From Clitoria ternatea (taxonomy: Eukaryota; Streptophyta; Magnoliopsida; Fabales; Fabaceae): DNA of 64,000 bases. Location of the stretch: assembly GCA_037962975.1 (NCBI GenBank), contig CM075675.1:10001-74000 (forward strand). The letters are read 5' to 3'. Below, piece by piece: positions 1 to 11,341 of this stretch. The notes beneath the pieces are model-generated. The model did not search any database and was not told where the DNA came from. It saw nothing but the letters and a program-made list of their open reading frames with translations. The position numbers were made by a program, and so were the translations under genes. Position 1 is the stretch's first letter. Each line of letters opens with the position of its first letter.

Positions 1-480
1 AACCCTTAAACCCAAACCCCTAACCCTAAACCCTAAACCCTAAACCCTAACCCTAAACCCCAAACCCCAAACCCTAAACCCTAAACCCTAAACCCTAAAC
101 CCTAAACCCAAACCCTCAACCCTAAACCCCAAACCCTTAACCCTCAACCCTCAACCCTCAACCCTTAAACCCTAAACCCTAACCCTAAACCCTAACCCTA
201 ACCCCTAAACCTTAAACCCGAACCCCTAACCCCTAAACCCTAACCCCTAAACCCCTAAACCCTAAACCCTAACCCCCAACCCCAACCCCTAAACCCTAAC
301 CCCCAACCCCAACCCCTAAACCCTAAACCCCAACCCCAACCCCTAAACCTCTAAACCCTAAACCCTAACCCCTAAACCCTAAACCCCTAAACCCTAAACC
401 TTAAACCCTAAACCCTAAACCCAAACCCTAAACCCCTAATCCTAACCCCTAAACCCTAACCCCAAACCCTAACCCCTAAA

Positions 481-2030
481 CCCCAAAAACACTAAACCCT
501 CAACCCTAAACAGTTAACCCTAAACCCTAAACCCTAAACCCTAAACGTCAAACCCTAAACCCTAAACCCTAAATCTTTAAGGTGTGAGGTTTGGGGTTTG
601 ATGTTTAGGGTTTGGAGTTTGGGGTTTAGAGTTTAAGGTTTGGGTTTGGGGTTTGGGGTTTGTGGTTTGGGGTTAAGGGTTTGGGGTTTGGGGTTTAGGG
701 TTTATGGTTTAGGGTTTATGGTTTGGGTTTGGGGTTTGGGGTTTATGGTTATGGGTTTGGGGTTTAGGGTTTGGGGTTTAGGGTTTAGTGTTTGGGGCTT
801 AAGGTTTGGGGTTTGGGGTTTATAGTTTAGGGTTTAGGGTTTAGGGTTTAGGGTTTGGGGTTTAGGGTTTAGGATTTAAGGTTTATGTTTGTGGATTTAG
901 GGTTTAGGGTTTAGGGTTTAGGGTTTAGGGTTTGGGGCTTAAGGTTTGGGGTTTGGGGTTTGGGGTTTAGGGTTTGGGGTTTGGGTTTAGTGGTTTAGGG
1001 TTTATGGTTTAGGTGTTTGGGGTTATGGATTTAGGGTTTAGGGTTTAGGGTTTAGGGTTTAGGGTTTAGGGTTTAGGGTTTAGGGTTTAGGGGTTAGGGT
1101 TTGAGGTTTATGAATTAGGGTGTGGGGTTTGGGGTTTAGCTTTTTAAGGTTTGGGGTTGAGGGTCCGGGGTTTGGTGTTTAGGGTTTGGGGTTTAGTGTT
1201 TAGGGTTTAGGGTTTAGGGTTTAGGGTTAAAGGTTCTGGGTTTGGGGTTTAGGGTTTAGCTTTTTGGGGTTTACGGGTTTAGGGGTTTAGGATTTAGGGT
1301 TTTGGATGGGGGGTTTAGGGTTTGGGATTTAGGGTTTGGGGTTTGGGATTTGGGGTTTTGGTTTCGGGTTTATGGTTTAGGATTTAGGGTTTGGGGTTTA
1401 AGGGTTTGGGTTTTGATATTTAGGGTTTAGGGTTGGGGTTTGGGGTTTACGGTTTAGGGTTTAGGGTTTAGGGTTTGGGGTTAGGGGGTTAGGATTTGGG
1501 GTTTGGGGTGTAGGGTTTGGGGTTTAGGGTTTGGTGTTTGGGGTTGGGGGTTTAAGGGTTTTGTGTTTTAGGTTTAGGGTTTAGGATTTGGTGTTTAGGG
1601 TTTGGGGTTTGGTGTTTGGTGTTTAATGTTTGGGGTTTAGGGTTTGGAGTTTTGGGTTTGGGGTTTGGGGTTTATGGTATGGCGTTTTTTGTTTGGGGTT
1701 TGGGGTTTGGGGTTTGGAGTTTGGAGTTTAGTTTTTGGGGTTTTGGGTTTGGGGTTTGGGGTTTATGGTTTCGGGTTTTGGGTTTTGGGTTTGGGGTTTG
1801 GGGTTTAGGGTTTAGAGTTTAGGGTTTAGGCTTTGGGGTTTAGGGTTTAGGGTTTAGCGTTTGGGGTTAAGGGTTTGTAGAGTGGGGTTTGGGGTTGGGG
1901 TTAAGGGTTTAGGGTTTGGGGTTTGTTGATTAGGGTTTTGGGTTTTGGGTTTTGTGTTTTGGGTTTTGTGTTTTGGGTTTTGGGTTTAGGGTTTAGGGTT
2001 TACTAGAGTTTACACCCTAAACCATAAACC

Positions 2031-2062
<32 letters not shown>

Positions 2063-4620
2063 ACCCTAATCCCTAAACCCTAAACCCTAAGGGTTTAGGG
2101 TTTGGTGTTTGGGGTTGGGGGTTTAAGGGTTTTGTGTTTTAGGTTTAGGGTTTAGGATTTGGTGTTTAGGGTTTGGGGTTTGGGGTTTATGGTATGGCGT
2201 TTTTGGTTTGGGGTTTGGGGTTTGGGGTTTGGAGTTTGGAGTTTAGTTTTTGGGGTTTCAGGTTTTGGGTTTCGGATTTCGGGTTTATGGTTTCGGGTTT
2301 CGGGTTTCGGGTTTCGAGCTTTGAGTTTTGGGTTTGGGGTTTGGTGTTTAGGGTTTAGAGTTTAGGGTTTAGGCTTTGGGGTTTAGGGTTTAGGGTTTAG
2401 CGTTTGGGGTTAAGGGTTTGTAGAGTGGGGTTTGGGGTTGGGGTTAAGGGTTTAGGGTTTGGGGTTTGTTGATTAGGGTTTTGGGTTTTGAGTTTTAGGT
2501 TTTGGGTTTAGGGTTTAGGGTTTACTAGAGTTTACACCCTAAACCATAAACCCTCAACCCTCAACCCTCAACCCTAAACCCTTAACCCTAAACCCTAAAC
2601 CCTCAACCCTAAACCCTCAACCCTCACCCCTCAACCCTAAACCCTAAACCCTAAACCCTAAACCTTCAACCCTCAATCCTTAACCCTCAACCCTAAACCC
2701 TCAACCCTAAACCCTAAACCCTAACCCCTAAACCCTAAACCTTAAACCCTGACCCTGCACCCTAAACCCTGAACCCTGAACCTTAAACCCCAAACCCAAA
2801 ACCTCAAACCCTAAACCCCAAACCCCAAACCCCAAACCCCAAACCCCAAACCCTCAACCCTTAACCCTCAACCTGAACCCTGAACCCTAACCCCTAAACC
2901 CTAAACCCTTAACCCTTAACCCTAAACCCTTAACCCTGAACCCTGAACCCTGAACCTTAAACCCCAAACCCCAAACCACAAACCCTAAACCTCAAACCCT
3001 AAACCCTAAACCCTAAACCATACACCCTAAACCCTACACCCTACACCCTAAACCCTAAACCCTACACCCTACGCCCTAAACCTTACACCCTACACCCTAC
3101 ACCCTACACCCTAAACCCTACACCCTACACCCTAAACCCTACACCCTACACCCTACACCCTAAATCCTAAACCATACACCCTAAACCCTACACCCTACAC
3201 CCTAAACCCTACACCCTAAACCCTAAAACCTACACCCTACACCCTACACCCTACACCCTAAACCCTACACCATACACCCTAAACCCTACACCCTACACTA
3301 TAAACCCTACACCGTACACCCTAAACCCTAAACCTTAAACCCTAAACCCTAAACCCTAAACCCTCAACCCTCAACCCTCAACCCTAAACCCTAAACCCTA
3401 AACCCTAAACACCAACCCCAACCCCTAACCCCTAAACCCCAACCCCTAAACCCTAAACCCTAAACCCTAACCCCAAACCCCAACCCCAACCCCTAAACCC
3501 CAAACCTCAAACCTTAACCCCTAAACCCCAAACCCAAACCCAAACCCCTAAACCCCTAACCCTAACCCCAAACCCTAACCCCAAACCCTAACCCCTAAAC
3601 CCCAAAAACACTAACCCCTCAACCCTAAACAATTAACCCTAATTCTTAAACCCTAAATGTCAAACCCTAAACCCTAAACCATAAATCTTTAAGGTGTGGG
3701 GTTGTGGGGTTATGGTTTAGGGTTTAGGGGTTTGGGGTTGTGGATTTAGGGTTTAGGGTTTGGGGGTTGTGAATTAGGGTTCCGGGTTTCGGGTTTAGCT
3801 TTGTAAGGTTTGGGGTTGAGGGTTTGGGGTTTGGTGTTTAGGGTTTGGGGTTTAGTGTTTAGGGTTTAGTGTTTAGGGTTTAGGGTTAAAGGTTCTGGGT
3901 TTGGGGTTTAGGGTTTAGCTTTTTGGGGTTTAGGGGTTTAGGGGTTTAGGATTTAGGGTTTTGGATGGGGGGTTTAGGGTTTGGGGTTTGGGATTTAGGA
4001 TTTGCGGTTTAGGTTTCGGGTTTATGGTTTAGGATTTAGGGTTTGGGGTTTAGGGTTTGGGTTTTGAGATTTGGAGTTTAGGGTTGGGTTTGGGGTTTAC
4101 GATTTAGGGTTTAGGGTTTAGGGTTAGGGGGTTAGGATTTGGGGTTTGGGGTGTAGGGTTTGGGGTTTAGGGTTTGGTGTTTGGGGTTGGGGGTTTAAGG
4201 GTTTTGTGTTTTAGGTTTAGGGTTTAGGATTTGGTGTTTAGGGTTTGGGGTTTGGTGTTTGGTGTTTAACATTTGGGGTTTAGGGTTTGGAGTTTCGGGT
4301 TTGGGGTTTGGGGTTTATTGTATGGCGTTTTTGGTTTGGGGTTTGGAGTTTGGAGTTTAGTTTTTGGGGTTTCGGGTTTTGGGTTTGGGGTTTGGGGTTT
4401 ATGGTTTCGGGTTTCGGGTTTCGGGTTTTGGGTTTTGGGTTTGGGGTTTAGGGTTTAGGGTTTAGGGTTTAGGGTTTAGGGTTTAGGGTTTAGGGTTTAG
4501 GGTTTAGGGTTTAGGGTTTAGGGTTTAGGGTTTGGGGTTTGTTAATTAGGGTTTTGGGTTTTGGGTTTAGGGTTTACCATTTAGGGTTTAGGGTTTACTA
4601 GAGTTTAAATCCTAAACCAT
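481..4620. repeat. Large direct duplication inside the telomere-like array (about 481-2070 and 3600-4620)
   Basis: The landmark CCCCAAAAACACTAA plus a following AATCTTTAAGGTGTG occurs at 481-585 and again at 3600-3695. Both are followed by the same order of G-rich variants (a TTAAGGTTTGGGGTTGAGGG step near 1145 and 3806, an AAAGGTTCTGGG step near 1229 and 3888) and end in the TTTACTAGAGTTTA junction. The second copy is shorter. A fragment of the same landmark is also present near 35516, beyond the retrotransposon. Confidence 0.75.
1531..2590. repeat. Tandem block duplication in the telomere-like array (offset about 571 bp)
   Basis: A G-rich stretch with a recognisable series of variants begins at 1531 (TTGGTGTTTGGGG, then a GGGGGTTTAAGGG step) and recurs from 2102. 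Both copies end in the same orientation switch, TTTACTAGAGTTTACA followed by CCCTAAACCATAAACC, near 2000 and 2520. A third, slightly diverged copy begins near 4174 and ends near 4600. Confidence 0.8.
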
Positions 4621-4629
4621 AAACCCTAA

Positions 4630-4634
4630 ACCCT
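4630..4634. other. Target-site duplication of the outer element, left copy (ACCCT)
   Basis: ACCCT immediately precedes the TG of the left LTR and is repeated directly after the CA of the right LTR at 35042-35046. This is a perfect 5-bp duplication, as expected for Ty3/gypsy integration. Because the target is itself a CCCTAAA repeat, a chance match is easier than usual, but the exact LTR ends make it convincing. Confidence 0.85.
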
Positions 4635-5245
4635 TGATAAGTCTTGAAAAGACTTAATTATTTCACCTTTTATTTAACATAATTCATTAATTATTGTTTA
4701 GTTTTGACTTTATTATTTAATAATTTGTTAATAATTCGTGTTATAGTTATTTATTTCAAAAGTGTTTTATTTATGTAAGAAAACGGTTAAAAACATTAAT
4801 TAGTTAAGAGTTTATGATTATTTATAATTTCACTGAACAGCCAGCATACAAATGCTAGGCAATTAGTTGTTTATTGGTGCAGGAACAGGTTCCGCTCAAG
4901 CTAAGAAGGAAAATCCGAGTGAAATTCCAAAAAGCCAAGTGAGATTTCACAAATCCGAGTGAAACTCCAAAAGTCCGACTGGGAAATGCTTCAAGACACC
5001 GACCGCAACAGGGAACCGAATATTGCATGAAGAACCCGAGCGAGACTTTAAAAGCACTGATTGAAAAATGAAGAACCCGAGCGTCAACTTCAGAATGCTG
5101 ATTGAATAATCCACTCGCTCAAGCGAGAGTCAAATCGTTCAAGCGAGCAAGCTCACGCTCAAGCGTGACTCCAAAATATCACTCTCGCCCAAGCTTCTCC
5201 ATCACGCTTAAGCTAAGAAAGCGATACTGCAGTGCATATTTCGAG

Positions 5246-5308
5246 CTCGCTCAAGCGAGAGTCTTTCGCGCTCAAGCGAGAGTCCTTCACGCTCAAGCAT
5301 GAAGGGAG
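5246..5308 (+). repeat. Short tandem repeat within the LTR (GCTCAAGCG-type, about 22 bp)
   Basis: About three units carrying GCTCAAGCGAGAGTC-like sequence stand here. The right LTR has about four units at 33849-33925. The core CGCTCAAGCG resembles its reverse complement CGCTTGAGCG. Related motifs recur in the internal region at 28266-28450. Confidence 0.7.
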
Positions 5309-5578
5309 GTTATTTAAACACCGACTGTTCCCTCCAAAGAAACACTCGGCACCAGTGTTGTTCCTACTGCCTTCTCTCTTACTTTTGTACCTTTGTAATT
5401 TAAGTGCTGAGCTGTTATTAGTTAATGCTGAACTGTAATTAGCTAATGCTAAACTGTAATTTGTTAAGAGCTGAGCTGTAATTAGTTAGTTATTCCGTAA
5501 TTATGTAATTAGTTAGTTAGTTTAATTATTAACTCAGCTTTCTTAGTGATTAGTTAAGTTAGTTAGTTAGTTAGATGC

Positions 5579-5590
5579 CTATATATATAC
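5579..5590 (+). promoter_or_regulatory. Putative LTR TATA box
   Basis: CCTATATATATAC lies about 950 bp into the LTR, and the identical motif is in the right LTR at about 34181. It is the strongest TATA-like element of the LTR and would place a transcript start near 5610-5620. Inferred from sequence only. Confidence 0.55.
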
Positions 5591-6445
5591 TTGTACATAC
5601 TCTGTAACAAGAAGAGAGAACGGAGTACATAGAATACAATTCATTTTCCATTTCCAACCTCTCTCTAATTCCTTTCGCTCTCTAAAACTCTCTCATCCAT
5701 GTCTTTCCAAATTCCTTCGATAGAACCAATGTCGATGGATTTCTAGGTCCCTAAGGTTGGGATTGCGAAGGTTAGCAATGGAATCTTGAAGCTGTGAGTG
5801 AGGAAATCAACTTCTAGATCCTGAGGCGAACAAGCTGAGGAGTGGATCTGTTTTGCTGGATTGACAAATCCAGATCTGATGAAGAACTTCGCCAGTGAGG
5901 AATCATGGTTGAAGCTTAGGTAACTTCCAGCTTTCTAACTAGTTCAGGCCTAATCAATTTAGGTGAATAGTTAGAGTTCAACCTCCAATTTCACATTAGA
6001 TTCTTAGGTTAATTGAGCACTTAAGGAATTAAGGTCCAATGCTTAAGGATTAGTGTTTTTCACCTAAGGAATTAGGGAATAACCACAAGCGGATTGTCCT
6101 CTGGATTATGAAGTTTGATTATACTTTAATTGCATGTTTCTTGATGAATTTGTAAACCGAAGCAATCCTAACCTATTTTCTATTAATCACCTTTCACATT
6201 TCATCTTAACACTATTTCTGGAAATACAAAAACAACTAGAAAACATTAAAACAACAAAAACTGAATGAACTTTCTGTGCCTTGTGTTGGTTCAGCTTGTA
6301 CTAGTCTGAGATTGAGGTACTTACCATAATCCCTGTGGGATGATCAAATATAATACAATTTTAACGACTGGTGCGCTTGCCAAAGAGTAAATCCTCTGAG
6401 AATTACACATCAAGTTAATGACTCAGAGATTTAGCATCAAGTTAA

Positions 6446-6463
6446 TGGCGCCGTTGTCGGGGA
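6446..6463 (+). other. Primer binding site, tRNA-Asp type
   Basis: TGGCGCCGTTGTCGGGGA begins 6 bases after the LTR end. It matches the Athila/Ogre-type site complementary to the 3' end of tRNA-Asp, apparently with one mismatch (T for C). It starts minus-strand DNA synthesis. Confidence 0.85.
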
Positions 6464-6628
6464 TTGTTGAGTAATATCAACAATCCTTGGACCGGTACTA
6501 GACTGAACCGTTTACTTTTGTTTGCATTTACTACGTAGTTTAATTTTTGTTTTTAGTAGTAGTAGTTGTTTGTTTTCGTGTAGCTGTAGTCGTAGCTGTG
6601 AATTGTTCTTTTGTTTAACATTTGTTGT
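6464..6628 (+). other. Untranslated leader of the Athila-like element
   Basis: About 165 bases lie between the primer site and the first gag ATG. The stretch is T-rich with TAGTAGTAGTTG-like microrepeats near 6555. No ORF or other feature seen. Confidence 0.6.
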
Positions 6629-7735
6629 ATGCAGTCAAGGAACAGAGGAGAGCCTTTCTTCTTTGATCCTAATATCGATTTGTTAGAACGTAAACTGAGA
6701 AAAGAGAAAAAGCAAAAAGAACAAAAAGAAATGGAACAGAGGAGAGTTACACTAGGTGACTACTCCCGGCCGACTGAAGAAGGATCGCAATCTAGCATCC
6801 TTAGGCCACCGATTGTAGCTAATAATTTTGAACTTAAACTAGCTTTACTGCAATTGGTAAGAAATGAACAGTTCGGAGGAAGTGAGGTTGAGGATCCAAA
6901 TTTGCATCTAGCAACCTTCCTCCAAATTTGTGATACAGTAAAAATGAATGGAGTCCCTGAAGAGGCAATTCGACTGAGATTGTTTCCGTTTTCTCTATGG
7001 GACCGAGCTAAAGCCTGGTTGCAGAGTCAACCGAGAGGCAGTATTTCCACTTGGGAGGACTTGCAAAGAAAATTTTTGATTAAGTACTTTCCTCCTTCTA
7101 AATATGCGAAGTTGCGCACGGAAATCACGTGTTTCCAACAAAGAAAAGGTGAATCTTTGATGGAAGCATGGGATCGGTATAAGGAGAGTTTGAGGAAATG
7201 TCCTCATCATCAGATCACCGATGTGCAACAGGTTACTATATTTTATAATGGTGTCAGGCCAGCTACCAGGGTCCTGATTGATGCCTCGGCTGGAGGCTCA
7301 TTAACAACTAAAACTGTAGAAGAAGCCATAGAGCTGATTGACATTATGGCTTCTAATGAATGTCTGATTAGTGAGAGGAACCAAGTCCCTAAGAGAGGGA
7401 TATTAGAACTAGAAGCACAAGATACTTATCTGGCTCAGAGTAAGCTGATGAGTCAGGCTTTGGAGAAACTAAGCATACAGATTTTAGAACTCCAAAAGCC
7501 GAGTCAAGTTTCTATGATAAGTTGTGACTTTTGTGGTGGAGACCATGAAAATGGAATGTGTGATCCAAATGTGCCTTCCGAGCAAGTGAACTATATGGGG
7601 CAGCAACAATATCAAAGGAATTATCCTTCTAATTCCTTTAATCCTAATTACAGGAATCACCCCAATTTTTCCTGGCAGAAAGGTCCACATTTGAATCTGA
7701 ACATCCCACAAAATCAACCCACAAATAGACCATAA
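6629..7735 (+). CDS. gag: Gag polyprotein, Athila-like (frame ends early in a TAA)
   Basis: Structural capsid protein that would package element RNA into cytoplasmic particles. The likely start is the ATG at 6629 (MQSRNRGEP); an upstream TTG at 6611 is in frame but less likely. A charged Lys/Glu-rich N-terminus is followed by a retrotransposon gag domain (about residues 70-250, with WDRAKAWLQS and FLIKYFPPSKYAKL-like motifs). A zinc-knuckle-like C-x2-C-x3-H-x4-C follows near residue 300 (CDFCGGDHENGMC). The C-terminus is Asn/Pro/Gln rich. The TAA at 7733-7735 interrupts a frame that otherwise stays open to 9508, so this is either a mutation or an unusual gag/pro boundary. Related elements usually have gag and pol in one frame, so I favour a mutation. 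Confidence 0.85.
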   Translation: MQSRNRGEPFFFDPNIDLLERKLRKEKKQKEQKEMEQRRVTLGDYSRPTEEGSQSSILRPPIVANNFELKLALLQLVRNEQFGGSEVEDPNLHLATFLQICDTVKMNGVPEEAIRLRLFPFSLWDRAKAWLQSQPRGSISTWEDLQRKFLIKYFPPSKYAKLRTEITCFQQRKGESLMEAWDRYKESLRKCPHHQITDVQQVTIFYNGVRPATRVLIDASAGGSLTTKTVEEAIELIDIMASNECLISERNQVPKRGILELEAQDTYLAQSKLMSQALEKLSIQILELQKPSQVSMISCDFCGGDHENGMCDPNVPSEQVNYMGQQQYQRNYPSNSFNPNYRNHPNFSWQKGPHLNLNIPQNQPTNRP

Positions 7736-9616
7736 CAACCTTCTCACCCTCCTGTTAAAGAAAAGTCAGAACTAGAGAATGTACTTTCTCAGTTCATCCA
7801 GGCCATTCAGGCCGGTTTTAAAAATCAGGAAGCGTCCATAAGAAATCTAGAAAATCAAGTCGGACAGCTTTCTAAGCAATTAGCTGAGAGGCAAGCAGGT
7901 AATTTTCCTGGAGATACCGAGGTAAATCCAAGGGAACATTGCAAAGCTATAACCACTAGGAGTGGAAAAATTCTTTCTCCACCTCCGAGTCAGGAAATAA
8001 GCTCAGAAAAAGATAAAGAAAAAGAAATAGTACAAGAAAGTGAGCAGGTTAATAATGAAGCTGAAAATGAAAATGAAACAGAAAAAGAAAAAGAAAATAA
8101 AGTCCACCAAAAAAAAAAGAAAAAGGTTGATCTGATTCTGGAGGAAGCTTCTAAGCTGACTCCTGAAAAGCTGAGGAATGCTCCATTTCCACACAGGTTT
8201 AAAAAGCAAATAGAAGAGCAAAAGTTTGCTAGGTTCTTAGATGTATTTAAGAAACTTCACATAAATATCCCTTTTGCCGAGGCATTGCAGGAGATGCCTT
8301 CCTATGCAAAATTTTTGAAAGAGCTGTTGTCTAAGAAGAGGAAGCTTAAGGGGGATGAAATGATTGCTCTCACTCAAGAGTGCAGTGCAATCATCCAAAA
8401 GAAACTTCCTCAAAAGCTAGAAGATCCTGGATCTTTTACAATACCATGTGCAATTGGGGATATTCATGTAGGAAGTGCTCTTTGTGACCTAGGAGCTAGT
8501 ATAAATCTGATGCCTCTATCTTTGATGAAAAAATTGGGAATTAATGACCTGCAACCGACTCGCATGTCTTTACAGTTGGCTGACAGGTCCATTAAATATC
8601 CCCAGGGGATGCTGGAAGACCTGTTAGTTAAGGTAGACAAATTTATCTTCCCAGCAGATTTTATAGTGTTAGATATGGAGGCTGATCTAGAAATTCCTTT
8701 GATCTTAGGCAGACCCTTTCTAGCTACAGGCAGAGCATTGATTGATGTAGAAAAGGGTGAACTCATGCTGAGAGTTCAGGAGGAGCAAGTAACTTTTAAT
8801 GTCTTTAATTCCATGAAACATCCGGCTGAAAAGATGGATTGCTTAATGATTGAAGAAATTAAAAGTTACAAGACTCCAATGCTTTTAAAAACTGAAGAAG
8901 AAGTCTTACGAACCTTTTTAGAGGATGACTTTGACTCCGAGACTGAGGAGTTAAATGACTCTCACTCAGAAATGCTGAACCTACTGGAAGTATTGGAAGT
9001 AGGTGATTTTGAAAAAGAAAAGAAAAATGATTTGAAAATTACTGAAGTTGAGAAAGGAAAGGAAGTTTCTGAAGAAAAATATGATTTAAAACCTTTGCCT
9101 TCTCATTTAAAATATGTTTTCCTGAGAGAGGACGAAACACATCCTGTCATTATTAATGCTGACTTAAAAGAAGAGGATGTTGACAAATTAATAGGGGTTT
9201 TAAAGACACACGAATCTGCGATTGGCTGGAACATTTCTGATTTGAAGGGAATCAGTCCATCATTTTGTATGCATAAAATTTTGATGGAGGATGACTATTA
9301 CCCTGTAGTTCAGCCACAACGCGGATTGAACCCCATAATGAATGAGGCTGTCAGGAAAGAGGTGGTCAAGCTTCTTGATGCAGGAATCATCTATCCTATC
9401 TCGGACAGCGCTTGGATCAGTCCAGTCCAAGTGGTGCCCAAGAAAGGAGGGATGACAACTGTTAAAAATGAAAAAGGTGAAGTCATAGCTACTAGACCAA
9501 CCACAGGTTAGAGAATGTGTATAGACTATACAAGGCGGAATGACTTCACTAGGAAAGACCACTTTCCCTTACCGTTTGTTGACCAGATGCTTGAGAGGCT
9601 GTCAGGTCATGAATAC
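7736..9616 (+). pseudogene. pol: Gag C-terminus, protease and RT N-terminus of the Athila-like element (broken by a stop and by the nested insertion)
   Basis: The frame is the same as gag and is open without a stop from 7736 to 9508. The first part is a Lys/Glu-rich linker (about 8000-8130) and a conserved segment ending in FPHRFKKQ-like sequence. Then comes an aspartic protease with active-site motif CDLGASINLMP near 8483 and a LILGRPFL motif near 8700. RT begins with VVQPQRGLNP and PISDSAWISPVQVVPKK (about 9305-9445). A TAG at 9509-9511 falls where the conserved tryptophan before RMCIDY is expected. The frame then resumes (CIDYTRRNDFTRKDHFPLPF) until it is cut at 9616 by the nested Tat element. 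The other half of RT starts at 25692 in the matching frame. Confidence 0.85.
9612..9616. other. Target-site duplication of the nested element, left copy (AATAC)
   Basis: AATAC directly precedes the TG of the nested LTR and recurs at 25687-25691 directly after its CA. Joining the host codons across the duplication (E-Y before, Y-C-F-L-D-G-Y after) preserves the RT reading frame, which confirms the insertion boundary. Confidence 0.93.
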
Positions 9617-10345
9617 TGATCTGTCCTGAACCGGGGTCTAGAGATCCGGACTCAAGTCAATCACAAATAGTATGCAAATACTATGCAAAAGACCGGATGT
9701 ATGGGTATCCGGTGTAAATATCTGTTGTCCTTGAGTGAGGAGAGCGGATTGGGCGTCCTGGAGATCCTTCACACCGACCTAACGCGTTGAAGTGGGCGAA
9801 TGGTGGTGTCACCTGCAAAGATTCTCCGACGCTCAAGTCAGTGATAATATTCCAAGTAAGGAATGTATTTTAGAGAGAAATCGTTCATAGATTCAGTTGA
9901 AGATCCCTCACTTCATTCATGAAATGAGTTCATATACCTGATTGGCTCGTTTTACAAGGACTCGTTAGTGGGGAACCACTAACTCCCATTAGCATTATTT
10001 TATTGCACACTTACCAGCATGATTGGGTCAAGTGGCTATTTTATATTGAGCATAGAGAATATAGACTAGGATTAGGGAACAAGTTGACCATCCCCGTGAG
10101 CAGAATTTGGCTCGTAGTGCAGGGAATTATTGATTGATCCCTGTAGCAATAATCCTTGTATTTAGCACAGTGACGTGTGTGTTGTCCGGTGTCATGGTGT
10201 TATCCTGAACAACCGGTATAGGGAGAACGCCTGATACGGAATTACAGTCCGGATGTATACCGATGACACCGGTTACACGTAGATGTCTTGACAAAGACGT
10301 TGAAATATGTCTTGCAGATCGGATACCGGTATTGAGACCAGATCA
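9617..10345 (-). repeat. 3' LTR of the Tat element (full length, 729 bp)
   Basis: On the + strand it runs from TGATCTGTCC to CCAGATCA. It aligns with 25317-25686 at both ends but contains about 370 bp that the right LTR lacks (about 9738-10108). On the element's strand a TATAAAAT motif (10045-10038) lies in the part missing from the other LTR. Confidence 0.9.
10038..10045 (-). promoter_or_regulatory. Putative LTR TATA box of the Tat element
   Basis: On the - strand the sequence reads TATAAAAT in an AT-poor surrounding. It is the best TATA candidate in this LTR and has no counterpart in the deleted right LTR. Confidence 0.45.
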
Positions 10346-10362
10346 TATGTCCCCTAGCTTGT
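10346..10362 (-). other. Polypurine tract of the Tat element
   Basis: On the element's strand the sequence just before the 3' LTR reads AAGCTAGGGGACATA, a purine-rich tract where plus-strand synthesis would start. It fixes the inner edge of the left LTR. Confidence 0.65.
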
Positions 10363-11341
10363 GTGAGGGACTGAGTGGTTGTTCACATAAGCTACTCAAC
10401 CTGCGAGAGGTCTGAATATCGATAAGCTTACGCGTATAACAGTTCCTTAGCATTTGTTATCATTCGTAAAGAACTGTTCTCAAATTAAAAGATCCGACTT
10501 GTTGATGTCGTCAGAACGGATTCAGACAAAAATTCATTGTACGAGAATTTCAAGAGTTTATTGGAATTGAAAAGCTCTTGAAGTTCGTGTAACGGCTGTA
10601 AAGCGCGAATTGCGTTGCATGATTAGACATTAATGCTTTTAATCGTGTGGGCAAGCAATTATTGCGTCTGAGATGGAAATCTCATTAACCGTCGTTTTGG
10701 GTTCAATGGGCCTGAAGTTTTTGAAACTTTTGGGCCTAGTAGATAGGCCCTTCGTCGAATTGCTATTGTTTTGGCGCCCATGAATTTGGAACGGTTGTGT
10801 CGTTTCGCTTGTGAACCAATGTATTTAATCGAGAACGACACAACTTCCAGAGTGGGTAACCGAACCTCTTCGTTTCTTATAAAAGAAACACTTAGTGGAT
10901 TCTGAGTTCCACCTGCTTCTGTTTTCTTAACAAAACTCTGCAAAAATCTCGCAAGGAAGTTTGTTGCTTGCTCTACGAGGCCTTTTTCATTCTTCATCTC
11001 CATCATCATTACCTGAGGTAATTATTTCTTCTTCTTCCCCTGTAAACCTCGTCTTATTTTGGGTCTGTTATTTTTGCTTGAAGAGAATATGGTTCATTTA
11101 GGGGGAGAATAATTTCCTGCAACCCTAATAATCATGGGGAAGAATCCTTGTGATTCTTCCTAGGGCTGAGTCATGTCGCTCAGAAACGGGATCTTACTCA
11201 CTGTGGAAAGTGACTTTTCCCTTCTCAGAGTCATCCTCTGATTGTAGTCGCTTTGTAGAAGATGAAGTGAGTAATGATTATTAACTTTCTGACGACATAA
11301 TTTCTTATCGTAGATTACAGAATTTGGTCTAGACAATCCAA
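10346..11341 (+). promoter_or_regulatory. Promoter and 5' UTR region of antisense gene copy A
   Basis: This non-coding stretch precedes the copy A start codon. TTATAAAA at 10877-10884 is a good TATA box, and a T/C-rich leader follows. A possible 5' UTR intron has a GTAATT donor at 11018 and a TAG or CAG acceptor at 11313 or 11320. Part of this region (about 10345-10680) is similar to 14915-15230 upstream of copy B, for example TTAATGC...ATTATTGCGT...TAACCGTC, so the duplication includes the promoter. The small - strand ORF at 10659-11009 has no recognisable motif. Confidence 0.5.

Larger units (their letters stand above)
1..4634. repeat. Degenerate telomere-type heptamer array, left part
   Basis: The stretch is built from CCCTAAA/TTTAGGG heptamers and variants (CCCCAAA, CCCTCAA, CCCTACA, TTTGGGG). 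Orientation on the + strand alternates: C-rich 1 to about 580, G-rich to about 2010, C-rich to about 2090, G-rich to about 2535, C-rich to about 3690, G-rich to about 4610, then C-rich up to the LTR at 4635. The variant load and strand switches fit an interstitial or subtelomeric array rather than a working chromosome end. All open frames here are low-complexity artefacts of 7-bp periodicity. No gene is seen. Confidence 0.95.
4635..6439 (+). repeat. 5' LTR of the Athila-like element
   Basis: This 1805-bp repeat matches 33236-35041 almost base for base (about 97-98% by eye), apart from two small indels. One is the number of a short CGCTCAAGCGAGAGTC-type repeat. The other is a roughly 21-bp stretch near 5435-5460 absent from the right LTR. 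Termini are TG...CA. Small open frames at 5102-5438 lie in the short-repeat zone and are not genes. Confidence 0.93.

Noticed and set aside
1..580. A functional chromosome end at the start of the window
   Set aside because: The orientation fits a left chromosome end, but the heptamers are strongly degenerate and switch strand soon after, so an interstitial or subtelomeric array is more likely.
640..4458. Open frames of 60-70 residues (Gly/Phe/Val/Trp-rich) in the first 4.5 kb
   Set aside because: They read the TTTAGGG/TTTGGGG heptamer in periodic frames; there is no domain or start context.
5102..5438. Short open frames in the LTR (and 33834-34061 in the other LTR)
   Set aside because: They lie over short tandem repeats, differ between the two LTRs and precede the TATA candidate.
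10659..11009. A 116-residue - strand frame upstream of antisense copy A
   Set aside because: No motif; it overlaps the predicted promoter and leader and has no counterpart upstream of copy B.
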